20,997 nucleotides of DNA from Heterotrichella gracilis. Its lineage: Eukaryota > Sar > Xanthophyceae > Tribonematales > Xanthonemataceae. This document shows positions 1-10,700 of the stretch, piece by piece (position 1 is the stretch's first letter; every line of letters starts with the position of its first letter). The DNA lies in assembly GCA_032358255.1 (NCBI GenBank), contig JAULBX010029600.1, positions 1 to 20,997 of the forward strand, read 5' to 3'. The notes below the pieces were generated by a model. It did not search any database and was not told the origin of the DNA. It saw only the letters and a program-made list of their open reading frames with translations. The position numbers were made by a program, and so were the translations under genes.

Positions 1-378
1 CTGGTGCAGGGGGATTTGGAGGGCAGTCAAGGATTCCAATGTGCTGGTAGGGGTGATGCCAGTGGCACCAACCACGAATACATTAGTATGATACGTAGTC
101 TAGTGATGTACTAGTGATATCACCCAACTTTCAAAGGTCTTCGTGAAAATGGGGACAGCAAGTTCGCATCGCTACAGCGTAGCTTAATGTGCATCTAAGT
201 TGCTTGCAGCATATATAGCAGATAGGCCTTTTACCGACAGAAACTGCACACCCACCCAATAACAATCCCACACACATGTCAAGCACCGTGCCTCCGGGAC
301 CCGGAGGCAATGGATACCAACCGTTGAATTTGTATCCAACGTGCACAATGCCCTAGAAAGCCTGCCGTGCCAAAGGGC
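1..378. other. Non-coding stretch downstream of the FAS1 gene
   Basis: I see no convincing exon here. It lies just past the stop codon of the minus-strand FAS1 gene and probably holds its 3' UTR. No TTACA (TGTAA on the minus strand), the usual chlorophyte polyadenylation signal, was found in this stretch, so the transcript end is not fixed. Confidence 0.5.
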
Positions 379-1846
379 TTAGAATGGGAACCCAGCAGGG
401 ATGAGAACTGTGTCCGTCACGTGCATGTATGCCACGCAAATTGGGTTGTCTGGCTCGCTGGGGATGTCTGGCCTGTCCACTAAGGCGGAGGTAGCCCCTG
501 ACACGATGACCACTTTACCGGGCTTGGAAGACAGGTTAACCTGCAGGGGAGGTGCGCGGTCGCCACCGTGACGGGGTGAAGGGTTTAGGGTTTAGGGTAC
601 ATGTTTGGAGTGCAGGTCAGCCTGCAGGTGGGGTATGCAATTGGCAAGTATGGCAAGCTTTAGTCGTGACCGTATATTCATGATCAAGCATGTGCAGGCA
701 TAGCAATGAACATGGCAATGTGTGTTCATCATTATAGTCATGACAGGCTCTGGATGAGGATGGCCCATTAATGTCACCGTTTTCCCTAATGCTACACACT
801 GCACATCGCAATACCATCCGACCCCATGGATGCTGCATGAGCAAGTGCCAGGTCGTGTCTATGAGCAAGGCAATGCCATGCAACTACCCCTATCAACCCT
901 CCCTCCGTGACCTACCGTCAGCGTCAGATTTCCACCAAAGATGGGGTCATCCAGCAGGGTGGGCAGCGTCTGTTTGTCAACCATGTCAGCGGTGGTGATT
1001 GCATTGCGCATAAAATGGTAGGGTACGAGCTGGGTGGGGGGAGGGGATGCCACAGGTGAGTGGTAGCAGAGATGAAATGTACTTAATTTGACCACTTGTC
1101 GTGCTTTGTACTGGATATGCACCGCGATATCAACGTGGACAGGTTGTGCACAAATGATAGCAAACACTTGCAACATGAATTCAAGTGACATAAAAATCTG
1201 TACTGGACATGCAGTTTGTGTGTGGGGGGCAAAACATGGATGGCACACAGTCCTAAGGTGCTGTTATTTCACATTGTGCGTCAATAACTTGCCATTTATT
1301 ACATGTAACATGGCAGTGCACACTCCATGCGCATACGTCCACTATCCGCACTGATATATAAAAAGAGTTCAGGGACAGGCTGCATTGTAATTATTATAAT
1401 ATTATAAATTTATGTTACTCTGTTTGCTGAAAATCCATTCATTTGCACTGCCTGTTGCTACAAGATCCAGTACCTGGTTACGCTCCGCAACAGTGAGACT
1501 TACTGCTGCAAAGGCAGCATCCGTGGGTACAAACAATGTGTTTGCAACGATACCTTGAGCACCTGCATCCTGGGGGAAGGGGCGAGCACGAGAGCACGCT
1601 TCAGCATAGTGCCATGCCAGTTGTCACCTATGGTTTTGTGCCACACCATAGGATGGTGAGAGAGCAGGAGGTGAGATTAAAAGTGAGGTATACACTTGCA
1701 ATAAAGAAACTGTAAACATAAGGCTTGCGTCACGCACGTGGCTAGTGAGAGGAAAGTACAGGTACTTACCTTCTGCCACATTCAATGACTTCCTGACCGT
1801 ACTTGTCTCGGGGGGGTGGACCGGGACCAATTTGATTTGATGCAGG
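379..1846 (-). CDS. Fasciclin (FAS1) domain protein, C-terminal part, spliced, 5' end unresolved
   Basis: FAS1 domains are extracellular or surface adhesion modules; in algae they occur in wall and secreted proteins. Minus-strand exons in transcript order: 1846-1770, 1562-1462, 1029-916 and 540-379, with TAA at 381-379. The second exon carries the conserved strand motif 'ANTLFVPTDAAFAA'. The third has 'YHFMRNAITTADMVDKQTL', matching the family's YHV(V) motif followed by the 'G..L.TL' stretch. The last has 'VVIVSGATSAL' and ends 'HVTDTVLIPAGFPF', the family's terminal 'IHVIDxVLxP' motif. Junction phases agree (1, 0 and 0). The end of the 1562-1462 exon is uncertain: a perfect GTAAGT at 1503 and a GTAGCA at 1461 are both in phase, and I prefer the longer form because FAS1 needs a helix after 'FAA'. 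No signal peptide or start codon could be assigned. The exon at 1846-1770 is the least certain; the FAS1 assignment is firm. Confidence 0.75.
583..634 (-). repeat. Telomere-like heptamers plus echo of the FAS1 terminal-exon acceptor
   Basis: Two telomere-type heptamers (TTTAGGG) occupy about 583-600. Positions 612-634 resemble 533-556, the acceptor edge of the last FAS1 exon: 'caggtcagcctgcaggtggg' against 'caggttaacctgcagggg'. This is the same arrangement of exon edge, heptamers and echo that recurs in the ligase and kinase genes. Confidence 0.5.
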
Positions 1847-2792
1847 CTAAAGAAATAGGCGTTTTAGCTGCACACTATATATTGCAATGATCAATTATGA
1901 GACTTTACACATCATTGCAACACACGCAAAAAGCAATGCAATGTCAACAGATTATTATATCATTTTGCATTGCTCCAAGCAAGGCGTGGGCACTGGTGGG
2001 CACCATTAGGGTTTAAAATCAAGGGTCCACCCTTGCTCCTCACGTGCCAGCTACCTGACTGTTATGGCTTGTAAATGGCGGACAGGTGGTTGTGAACCAC
2101 CTGCTTAAGAATATACTATTTCTTATGAATGGCGGTAGCTCTGCCTTGCCCTAGTGTTTGGGCAACGAGGGCGGAGCATGTAATGTGGCATGTATTGGCA
2201 TGCATCACATTTGGGTGGGACGAAGTACCCATGAGACATCGCCTCCACGGACAACTACTGAATTATATTTCACGATAAAAAGCTGCCAACTGGAACGTGT
2301 GCTTGTGTAGGCTTGTCTGAAACAGTGGTCGCCCACGGTTTAATTACCTGCGCGCAGCTGCGTCGCCCTCTCCTTGACCCTCTCGTGCCAGCTACCTGGG
2401 TGCTGCGGACGTGTTAACATGATGTTTCTCCCCTTCCTTCCCCCTGCCTTTTGGGCTGACCACACTTGCTGGTGACATATAAGCGCCGCAACCACTGATC
2501 TGTCCCAAAAACTCGCGATCGTTGTTGCTGAACATCCCGCTAACGTTGCGACTTGCACCCTCCCATCTTTGGCTGTGCTTCCACCCTGCCGACCCAGAGT
2601 TCAACCCACTCACCCAACGAGAGCAGCACTTCGCTCAGCAGTAGGACGTTAATGTCTTAGGAGGAGACAGCAGGTTTGGCCTTTACAGACTTTCCCTAGC
2701 ACACAAGCTTTGTGTGTACGTACTTGTGTCTAGCCTGTTGCCACCAGCAGGGCTGTGTTGTTGTTTTCCACCGTCAGCAAACACAGAACACG
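1847..2792. other. Divergent upstream region; possible missing 5' exon of the FAS1 gene
   Basis: This stretch separates the minus-strand FAS1 gene from the plus-strand gene starting at 2793, so it should hold both promoters and the FAS1 5' end. A minus-strand open stretch at about 2613-2396 ends in a possible donor (CAG|GTAGCT at 2395) with the phase the exon at 1846 needs. However, its translation is not recognisable as FAS1 and has no signal peptide. The sequence around that donor (2381-2399) is echoed at 2039-2057. I could not fix a promoter or start codon. Confidence 0.3.
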
Positions 2793-4529
2793 ATGCCTTT
2801 CGGGGTGCTGGGCAGACGCAGTGGGCTTCTGTCTTCTAGCCACTCCATCAGCACTCCTGCGCGACCAAATACCAGGTAAACCTTCCCAGCGTAGTCTGCT
2901 TTGCTTCTTGCTGCAATGGCCTGGAACGTTCTGGTTACTAGCAAATAGCACTAGTGCCTTCCTTTGTGGGGGCCTACTTGCGTGCCTGCCAAAGCGTCTG
3001 GCACCTGAGCAGCAACAAGAAAAGCCTTGCTTTTATAAAAATCTGTGTGGCCAACCCGTGGTTCTTACGTTTGCTTCTCCACTGCAGGACTCACGGCGGA
3101 CCCACCCAGCCCCGGGAAGGGTTAGTCATCGCTGTGGGCGCCAGCGCCACCTCATCCCTCCCATTTTCAAGTGGATCGGGAGCAGTGGGATTGCCCACCT
3201 CCACTACAACACCAGGCGCTGCGCCTCGGTTTCCTTTGGTGAGCTGCTCCTTCTGTTGCTGGGCGCAATGCATGCATATATGCAATCACGGCCAGCACAG
3301 CTTGACACAGTCCACCCAGCTGCAAATAGAAACGCCTGCCAATATTTTGTTCACAGATCACAGTGTGCTTGAACCGATGCTGCACCAATGTATATACAGT
3401 GCTGCCACCGTTTGCTAGTCTTATACAGTTGGTACCAGTTTTGTACAAGCTTGTTTCAGACTGGTTTGGAAGGTTTTGCAGTCCTGTTATGTTGTCTACA
3501 GTGTTGCTCTCCACCCCCTGCTGCTATCAACTGTCTCTGCCACTGCAAAGGATTTGTCTGTGCAAAGGTGGTGCCGGAGGCCAAGTCTGTAACACAGGGT
3601 GTGGTGGCTTTGCAGGGAGCGACAAGGCTGGCCAGCATCAAGCTCGGCTTCTCATCCCTGCGGACCATTGGCTCCACCGCCCTGCGCTCCCTGGGATGCA
3701 TAGTGGGGGGATCGCCAGGCAGGACCTACAGCCTGGAGACACCCATCGAAGGTGGCACAGAAGAGGAAGCCCTGCTGTACAGATGGGACCAGCGGTGGTA
3801 CTACGGCGGCTCGACACAGCACCACCACCACAGCCTGGTGGACCAGGACCAGGAAGGTGAGGGGGATAGTGGAAACCAATACCACTGCCGTTCTCTTGCT
3901 GTCTCCCTTTGCGAGCTTTCGCCTGCCCTTCTCTTGCTAATTATTTATACACCCCCTTCACCTGTTCAAGGACAGGATGCGCAGTAATTACAGTGCTCTG
4001 CTCGCTAAATCAATTGCTGTCCCACACAGGTGCAGCGACAGCATCCCCGGCTCGTCTGGCGTCCTCTTCCCAATCTCCTGCCTCCTCGCCCGTGGCGATC
4101 CCAAGCCACATCACCTCCAACAGCCCCTCCAGCCCGCTATCCACATCAACGCAGTTTGCCAGTGATGTGGGTCCCAATGGGGAGCCCAGGCTCCAGCCAC
4201 CCATCCCAGTGGCGTCCCCATCAGTGTCTTCATCCCCAAGTACCCCAAGCCTTCTTGGTGACGAAGCTGCATCACATGAGGAGCGCAAGGGGCCGAGCTT
4301 CGAAGAATTCCTGGCATCCATGCTCAGGCCCAAGCCGGCGATGTCCCCTGCCACGCGCGTCAGGCCAGAAGAAGTCTTCCCCTTGACAGTGTACACCTGG
4401 CCTGCTGGACCACTGGCACCCCTGCAGAAGCAGCCCAGCAACGTCATCCACCTGACTGTGCACTGCTACGACAACGAGGTGGCCACCGATCCCGCCTCCC
4501 GCCGCACCACCGACGAGGAGCAGGAATAA
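2793..4529 (+). CDS. Ser/Pro-rich protein of unknown function, four exons
   Basis: Exons are 2793-2875, 3088-3238, 3598 (or 3616, or 3568) to 3856, and 4030-4529, with stop TAA at 4527-4529, giving 324-340 residues. The ATG at 2793 is the first after an in-frame TAG at 2697. Donors (GTAAAC, GTGAGC, GTGAGG) and acceptors (GCAG, ACAG) are canonical and all phases close. The third acceptor is ambiguous because three candidates share phase 0. The N-terminus 'MPFGVLGRRSGLLSSSHSIS' lacks acidic residues and is rich in Ser and Arg, so an organelle transit peptide is possible (inference). The middle has a basic helix-like stretch ('LASIKLGFSSLRTIGSTALR') and four consecutive His residues. About 100 residues of low-complexity Ser/Pro/Thr follow. 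The last 100 residues look globular, with 'SFEEFLASMLRPKP' and 'VIHLTVHCYDNEV'. I recognise no family. Its introns show no exon-edge echoes, unlike those of the ligase and kinase genes. Confidence 0.65.
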
Positions 4530-4588
4530 ATGCTGGCATGATGGACCCAGCCTAGCACCAGCCCTAGAGGCCTTTGGTGACGGGGATC

Positions 4589-4618
4589 GATTTGCGCAGA
4601 TTTGCGCAGATTTGCGCG
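4589..4618. repeat. Three tandem copies of a 10-bp unit
   Basis: The unit 'gatttgcgca' is repeated three times head to tail, the last copy ending in G instead of A. It lies about 60 bp past the stop codon of the preceding gene. Confidence 0.9.
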
Positions 4619-4834
4619 CACCCCTTGTCCGCCAAGGAGGTCCTGTTCACTGTCACCCCGACTCCCTAGCTGTGCCTTCTCACCAGCAACCTACATGCAG
4701 TAGACGTAATATCCCCCCCCTACAGAACGCATTAGAGCAAATGATTGACATCTACCCACCCACTGTACTTTGCCCAGTTTGCTGCAACCCATTGCTTGCA
4801 AGCTCGATTGGGCTTTTTGAACGTGACCAGATTC

Positions 4835-5476
4835 TGACATGAACAAATTCAAATGTATCTTAAAGCAGCCCATTCAAATCAACCATATTTTGAACACTTT
4901 ACTAAGCGTACTAGCGTTTTATTTTCCATAATTCATTCTTACCAGGACAGGCGGTTGTAGGGTACATTTTTCCGACAGTGTTCGCCACACTGGTTTTGGT
5001 TTCACCAGTCCAATTTCCCGTCAACTTTCTGGGCATCAAACAGTACGTGACATGGCTTTGTGGCCCACACTTTGCGAGGCAAGGGGGGTAAAGTAGCAGC
5101 CTGCAGCCCTCCTATGATCGTCCCTTCGACTGCTATGTTCCTATCACCAGATTTTCCAATATGACCAACTTCAAATGTACCATGCAGAGTCCATTCAAAT
5201 GAACCAGGTTTGGAACAGTTTACTAAGCGTACTAGCGTCTAGTCTCCATATTTCATTCGTACCGTCACAGCCGGTTGTAGGGCCTTTGACTGTGATTGCC
5301 ACACTGGTTTCCATTTCTGAAACCAGCCCTATTTCCCCCCTATTTCCTGCCACAAATAGTACGTGACATGGCCCACAGATTACAAGGCAAGGGGTTTATA
5401 CTCTATGTAGTTGCAGCCTGCCCCCCTCCTATGATCGTCTTTTGGATGCTACTTTCCTATGACCAATTTTCCCACT
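4835..5476. repeat. Diverged two-copy tandem repeat, unit about 320 bp
   Basis: The halves 4835-5157 and 5158-5476 align along their whole length with many substitutions and small indels. Shared landmarks, in order, are 'ttcaaatgta', 'ttactaagcgtactagcgt', 'cggttgtaggg', 'gccacactggttt', 'agtacgtgacatgg', 'aggcaagggg', 'gcagcctgc' and 'cctcctatgatcgtc'. No coding potential is shared between the copies, so it is a non-coding tandem duplication. Confidence 0.85.
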
Positions 5477-5805
5477 AGTTGCAAAAATAAATAATGGGTG
5501 CACATTGTGGTGCATTACCACTTGCTCCCACTTAGTTGACAAAACAAGACCCACCTGTATTTTTGTGTGGATAAAAACCACCCTAGTGGCACCGTGCGGG
5601 GAAGGTGAATACCGCATGAACTACGTTGAGAACGTGAATACATGGTCGGGGACTGCACCCCCCGCCTGACCTAACGCCCAGTGCCCAACTTACTGTAAAC
5701 ATAGCCTTTGCCAAGCTCCACAGGGCACAAAAAACCCTAAACAGACCAGCCAGCTTCCTGTAACCACCTGAGGGGTGTGGCACTGCTCCACACGCAGCAT
5801 TGGGT

Positions 5806-5830
5806 GTTTAGGGTTTAGGGTTTTGGGTTT
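5806..5830. repeat. Interstitial telomere-like heptamers
   Basis: A short run of TTTAGGG-type units ('gtttagggtttagggttttg') sits in the spacer. It is too short and imperfect for a chromosome end and matches the heptamers scattered through the introns. Confidence 0.8.
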
Positions 5831-7065
5831 ATTGGGTGACCACTGGCAGACCAGGTGCCCAGTGGCCCACACGCAAGGGGGACCTTATTGACCAGAAATG
5901 ATTAAATCAATTATTATATGTATTGGCAGTGTTTGGTAGCGCCCTGTAATAGATAGGGCTGCCTGGCGAGTGGCGACTAGTACTGGGTAAATCCCACATG
6001 GGCCACACGCATGGCACCCCCTGTCACCCTGGCTGCTACAGTACTGAACAGCTGTTGTCTGTGTCGATGAATATCCTGTAGGCTTGGGTGATTACTCTTT
6101 GGACTGGGCTTTATTTGGACCTGGTGAGATGTGGACCTCTACGTGGGCAAGGGGGAATGGATCATGGTGAACGCCTAGGATGCAGTTACCTCCCCGCCTC
6201 CTTCATCCAAAATACTCCCTTTATCCTTCAACCCACAAAATGCACCCCCCAGCAGTGTGCCTGTGTCCAGCCTTCAATACAGCTTTGCAGAGCACTGGTT
6301 GCAGCCACTTTTGCATCCTTTGCGATGTACCAGCCTTCTGTAGTCCACACACTCAGCCCCTGCCACTCGTCACTGGCATGTATGACACTGGCGCCACCAG
6401 TCAGTCTGGCATGCCACAGCTGCCGAACCGCACATAAACACAGCTTGCTACTTCGCCTCGCCGGCAACAATCCCGCAACCGCCCGTAGCTAGGAGTGTAA
6501 TACACTGTTTTCCCAGTCGGTTAGAGATATTAACAGCCTGTTAGTGTCACCAAGCATCCTATATCAAGGTGGGGGGAGGCCACCGACCAGTGCCACTGAA
6601 ACCGCAAGCATATACCCCGGGCCAACCCAGCCAACAACCGCGGCGGCAACGCGCAGATCCACAACCAACAGGTACGTAGCAACGCTTACAGAACCCGCAA
6701 GCCAATGCCCTGCTGTGTTCTGCACTGCATATGCTTGCACGCACAAGTGGCGAGTGGCATAGCTTGGGCCAGAGGACGCAGTTGCCTTTTTTCAGCCAGC
6801 CCAAGCGTCCCCCTTCTACAAAATCTCACACTACTCGCTCTTATGCTCCTACCCATTTCCGTATATTGCGAATCACGGGACGGTGCGGACCACTTGGATG
6901 TCAGTCCCTCCCGCCACCACCCACCACCCCCACTGCACCGCCCACATGCCTTAAGCTCGCTGCTTCTTGTCTAGATCCCACCCTGCTTGCAGCGCCTCAC
7001 TCAGTTAGCTGTCACCGAGTGCGATTTCGAGTGTTGAGAGTCTGTTTTGGCTACACAGTGGATCT

Positions 7066-7095
7066 AGGTTCCTCCAGGTTCCTCCTGGTTCCTCT
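7066..7095. repeat. Three tandem copies of a 10-bp unit
   Basis: The unit 'aggttcctcc' is repeated three times with one or two changes in the last copy. It lies about 670 bp upstream of the ligase start codon; no function is suggested. Confidence 0.85.
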
Positions 7096-7762
7096 GCACA
7101 GTTGCCCGGCCAGGTGCCACCCTTAAGCTCCGGCATACCATACAAATGACCGTGAAAATGCACTTGAACACCCTGCGCTGGTTGCGTGCTTTGCACCCAG
7201 AGGAAGCCCTCCCATGGGTGTTCAGAGCCGCTATTAGTAAGCTTGCATGCGTCTGAGCAAGGGTGGGTATGGGCTCTTTGTATGCAATTCACTGAGCCTG
7301 TGGGTTGCTTGGCAAGGGGCGAGAATACCCATCATCGCTGTAGCTTTCATGTACAGAAGTTTTCAGTGTTGAGAATTTTCACACCCGGGTAATACACCAC
7401 TTTTAAATGGTGTCACTTGCAAGAGGCGGCAGGCTGACCCCTTTCTGTTGCAACCTGCAGGGTCTCCCGGACATGAGGATGGCTGCGTACGTTACTACTA
7501 ACCCTAAGAATAGGCGTGTACCCTAGCCAAGGGTCTACGGGCAAAATCAAGCAGCAGACGATACTTGCACCTAGCAGCGGGTTGAAGCCCACCCCCGTCT
7601 CCAACCCCTTCAGCTAACCAAGGTAGCGGAGGCACACCACCACTCACCCCAGCGCCCACCACCTGTACGCCCACCCACCAGCAGAAATTCGCAGGGAAAG
7701 CACTCGCGCAAAACCCTAGGATTCACCAACCAGCTGACCGGAAAACCCTAGGGTTATTCCCA

Positions 7763-10700
7763 ATGGAGTCGGGTGGTCTTCAGCCCTTGGTGGAGCTTGT
7801 GAGGAGGGTCCACGTGGCGGCTGGGCAGGCCACCAGCAACATGCCCTTCTGCAACACACTGGCACGGTAATATACAACCCCCTGGACTCTGCTGTTAGTT
7901 GTGCTGTACCTGTTGAAGGTTGAGGATGACGGGCCCTTTCTTCCCTGTCCAATACCCAACCTGGATCCTGCACCATGTCACGATGGATTGGCACTGGCTG
8001 GCAAAACCAAACCCTTGGTGTGTTCCTTTCCCCTGCAGATTTGGCAATAAGCTATACCCCCTGCTCCTGGAATTGGACCTCGCGTTCTCCAGCGGAACCC
8101 TACCAGAAACCCTCCACAAGGGTCTGGAGTCCACAGTCCAGGAAGCCCTGGAGCAAACCCTGGGGCAGGTCGGGGGGTGCGGAACCCTAGGAAGGGTTCG
8201 CGAGGGTCTGCTGTGCGAGGCCACTGTCACCGCCTGCAAGGGGGTGATTGTAACCTACAGGTAAGGGGGAGCTAATTGCGCATTCAACCCCTAGATTCTA
8301 AATCCTAAATGCGCGTTCAAAGCATGCAAACAACATCAGCAGACAGGTAGGTGAGTTGCATGAAGCATTAATGGCCAGATGGGCATGGCCTGGTCTTGCA
8401 AAAGTGGATGCCAAAGTTGGTGTAATATTAGTCACAGTCTTTGCAGCAACAAAGGTGAAGCTTGCGTGAATGACTCCAAATTAAACCTGTACGGTATAAT
8501 TAGTTGGATGCGAGCAATGGCTCCTGCAGGAGCGGCGCCAAGAGCAGTTAAGCGCTGGCACTGTTTATACTCATTTTGTTGATGCTTCAATCCCAATTCG
8601 TGGTAATTCATTCCTCCTGCACATCCAAGTCCTGCGGGGTCTGTACATGCTGGGTCAATGCATGCATATATCCTGTGTGTACAGTCGTACATGCACAGGC
8701 TGCATCCACTGTTGGGAAGGCGCATATGACAAGCCATACATGCAGAACCCCATATATGCTGTCTCAACCCTAGACCCTGAATCCTAAACCCTGAACTCCG
8801 TCCATAGGGAAGCCCTAAGGGTAATTGAGGAGCTGGTGGCAGCTGGCAGCCTGCCTGATGACGTGGCGGAGGATGTGGGCAGGATCAGATCACAGCTGAA
8901 AAGGGTCAGATTTGAGGTAAGGGTTTAGGGTTTAGGGTACAGGATTTAACCCTTAACTTAGAATCTAGAGGTGCTGATGATGTGGCGGAGGATGTGAGCA
9001 GGATCAGGTCGCAGATGAAACGGGGCAGGTTTCAGGTAAGGAATTAGGGTTCAGGGAACAGGTTTAACCCTACAACTAGAATTTAGGGTTGCTATTGACG
9101 TGGCGGAGGATGTGAGCAGGATCAGGTCGCAGATGAAATGGGGCAGGTTTGAGGTGAGTGGTTTCAGGGTTTTGCATTTAGGGTTTAGGGTTACGTGTCT
9201 GATGACATGGCGCAGTTTGCCAGCAGGGTTGACTGATGGCTGAGCCGGCTCAGGTCTAGGGTTAAGAGTCAAAGAGACTCACCACCGTTGCTACCATGCA
9301 CGACCATAGGGAGGAGCCACGCTTCCTCGCGGCGCTCAGCCACCCGTAACCCTAGGAAACCTCTCGCTTGAAAACCCTGAAACGCGCCCAGCCCCACCTC
9401 GCAGCGCCCCGTGGCTCACGCATGTCAACCCCCCCTCCCCCCAGGTCCCCCAGGACGTCAAGATCCTGGTGAATGAGATCCGCAGCACCATCGCCACTAT
9501 GCACGAACATGGGGAGGACCCCCGATCCCTGGCGGCGCTCGACCACCTCCTCACAGCCCTCCTCAACTCCAAAACCCTACGCAGCCCTACTAAAACCCCG
9601 GCCTCACCCGGCCCGGGCTCCCCCAGCTCGCCGACAAATTTTTCGAAATTCGAATCTGAGGCGCGCGATGTGGCGCGCCAGTTGGAGCGCATGGGATCCG
9701 GGCATGTGGATGGAGGCCATGTGTACTTTTGGCGGAGCGTGCATGGCGCGCTGCAGCGGCTGGCGGCGGCCGCTGCTGCTGCTTCTGTGGGGGATGACAT
9801 GAGCGAAGGGTGAGTAGGGGTTCCGGAATGGTGGGAGGTGCAAAGACTGAATGCAGGCAAGGGGTGTAAGGTGGGCTGTGTGTTGGGGCTTTTGGGACAT
9901 GGCATCGAGAGTTGCATGTAAATGTTCCTAGCCGTTGGGCGGTGCATTTTGCAATCCCTTTAATTCTCAATTTGCAGCCCCTTCTAGCTGGTGTGCCCCT
10001 TTCCTCATCATTTCCAATGCCTCATGTCTCATTTCCAATCCCCGTCATTTTGCAGCATCCCGGAGGCCCCCTCGGAGCTCGTGTGCCCCATCTCCATCCA
10101 GCTGATGGTAAACCCAGTGATCATTCCCTTTCCCCCATGTCTCAATCTCAAATCCCCGTTTCTTTGCAGCATCCCGGAGGCCCCCTCCGAGCTGGTGTGC
10201 CCCATTTCGCTCCAGCTGATGGTTGACCCAGTGATCATGGTGGAGACTGCAATGACATATGATCGGAAGAGCATCGAGCTGCATTTTGCGTCGGGCCACG
10301 AAAACTGCCCTCTATCAGGTGAGTGTACGCCTGTTATTACATTATAATTTTTACATCAATCATCATCATTTTTGTGTCAGCTCAGTGTTGCATACGTGTG
10401 AGATTAATTGAGCGGCATTGTGCGTCAGCACAGAACCAAAACCCTTGCACAAGCCCAGGACCCTACCCCAACCCCTCGCTCAAACACCAAGACCCTAACA
10501 AAAACCCTCCTCCCCACAGGCCGAGTGCTGATCAACAAGCGCATGATCCCCAACTACAACCTGCGCACAGCTGTCGAGCGGTGGGCGCGCCAACACAGTG
10601 TCCCACTTTCCCCCTCCGATGCTGATGTGGACGAATTTGATTCACCCCCTGGCTCGGATGACGACACCCCCTCCAGCACCCCCAAGAGCACCTGCTCCAG

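Larger units (their letters stand above)
4530..7762. other. Intergenic spacer of about 3.2 kb
   Basis: No exon with convincing splice sites or a recognisable product was found on either strand. The longest open stretch (6088-6492, plus) has Cys/Ser/Thr-rich composition and no motif. The first kilobase may be the 3' UTR of the preceding gene: an AATAAA overlaps its stop codon, and the first plus-strand TGTAA I found is at 5694-5698. The spacer also contains a two-copy tandem block (4835-5476), small direct repeats and telomere-like heptamers at about 5806-5830. Confidence 0.55.

Noticed and set aside
1350..1430. TATA-like and AT-rich stretch as a promoter
   Set aside because: It lies inside an intron of the minus-strand FAS1 gene and no plus-strand gene follows it.
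6088..6492. Plus-strand open stretch of 134 codons in the spacer
   Set aside because: Composition is Cys/His/Ser-rich with no domain, and other frames are open too. It looks like chance in GC-rich DNA.
8847..9240. CRISPR-like regularly spaced repeat
   Set aside because: Repeats of ~70 nt derive from an adjacent exon and the spacers are related intron sequence. The context is eukaryotic.
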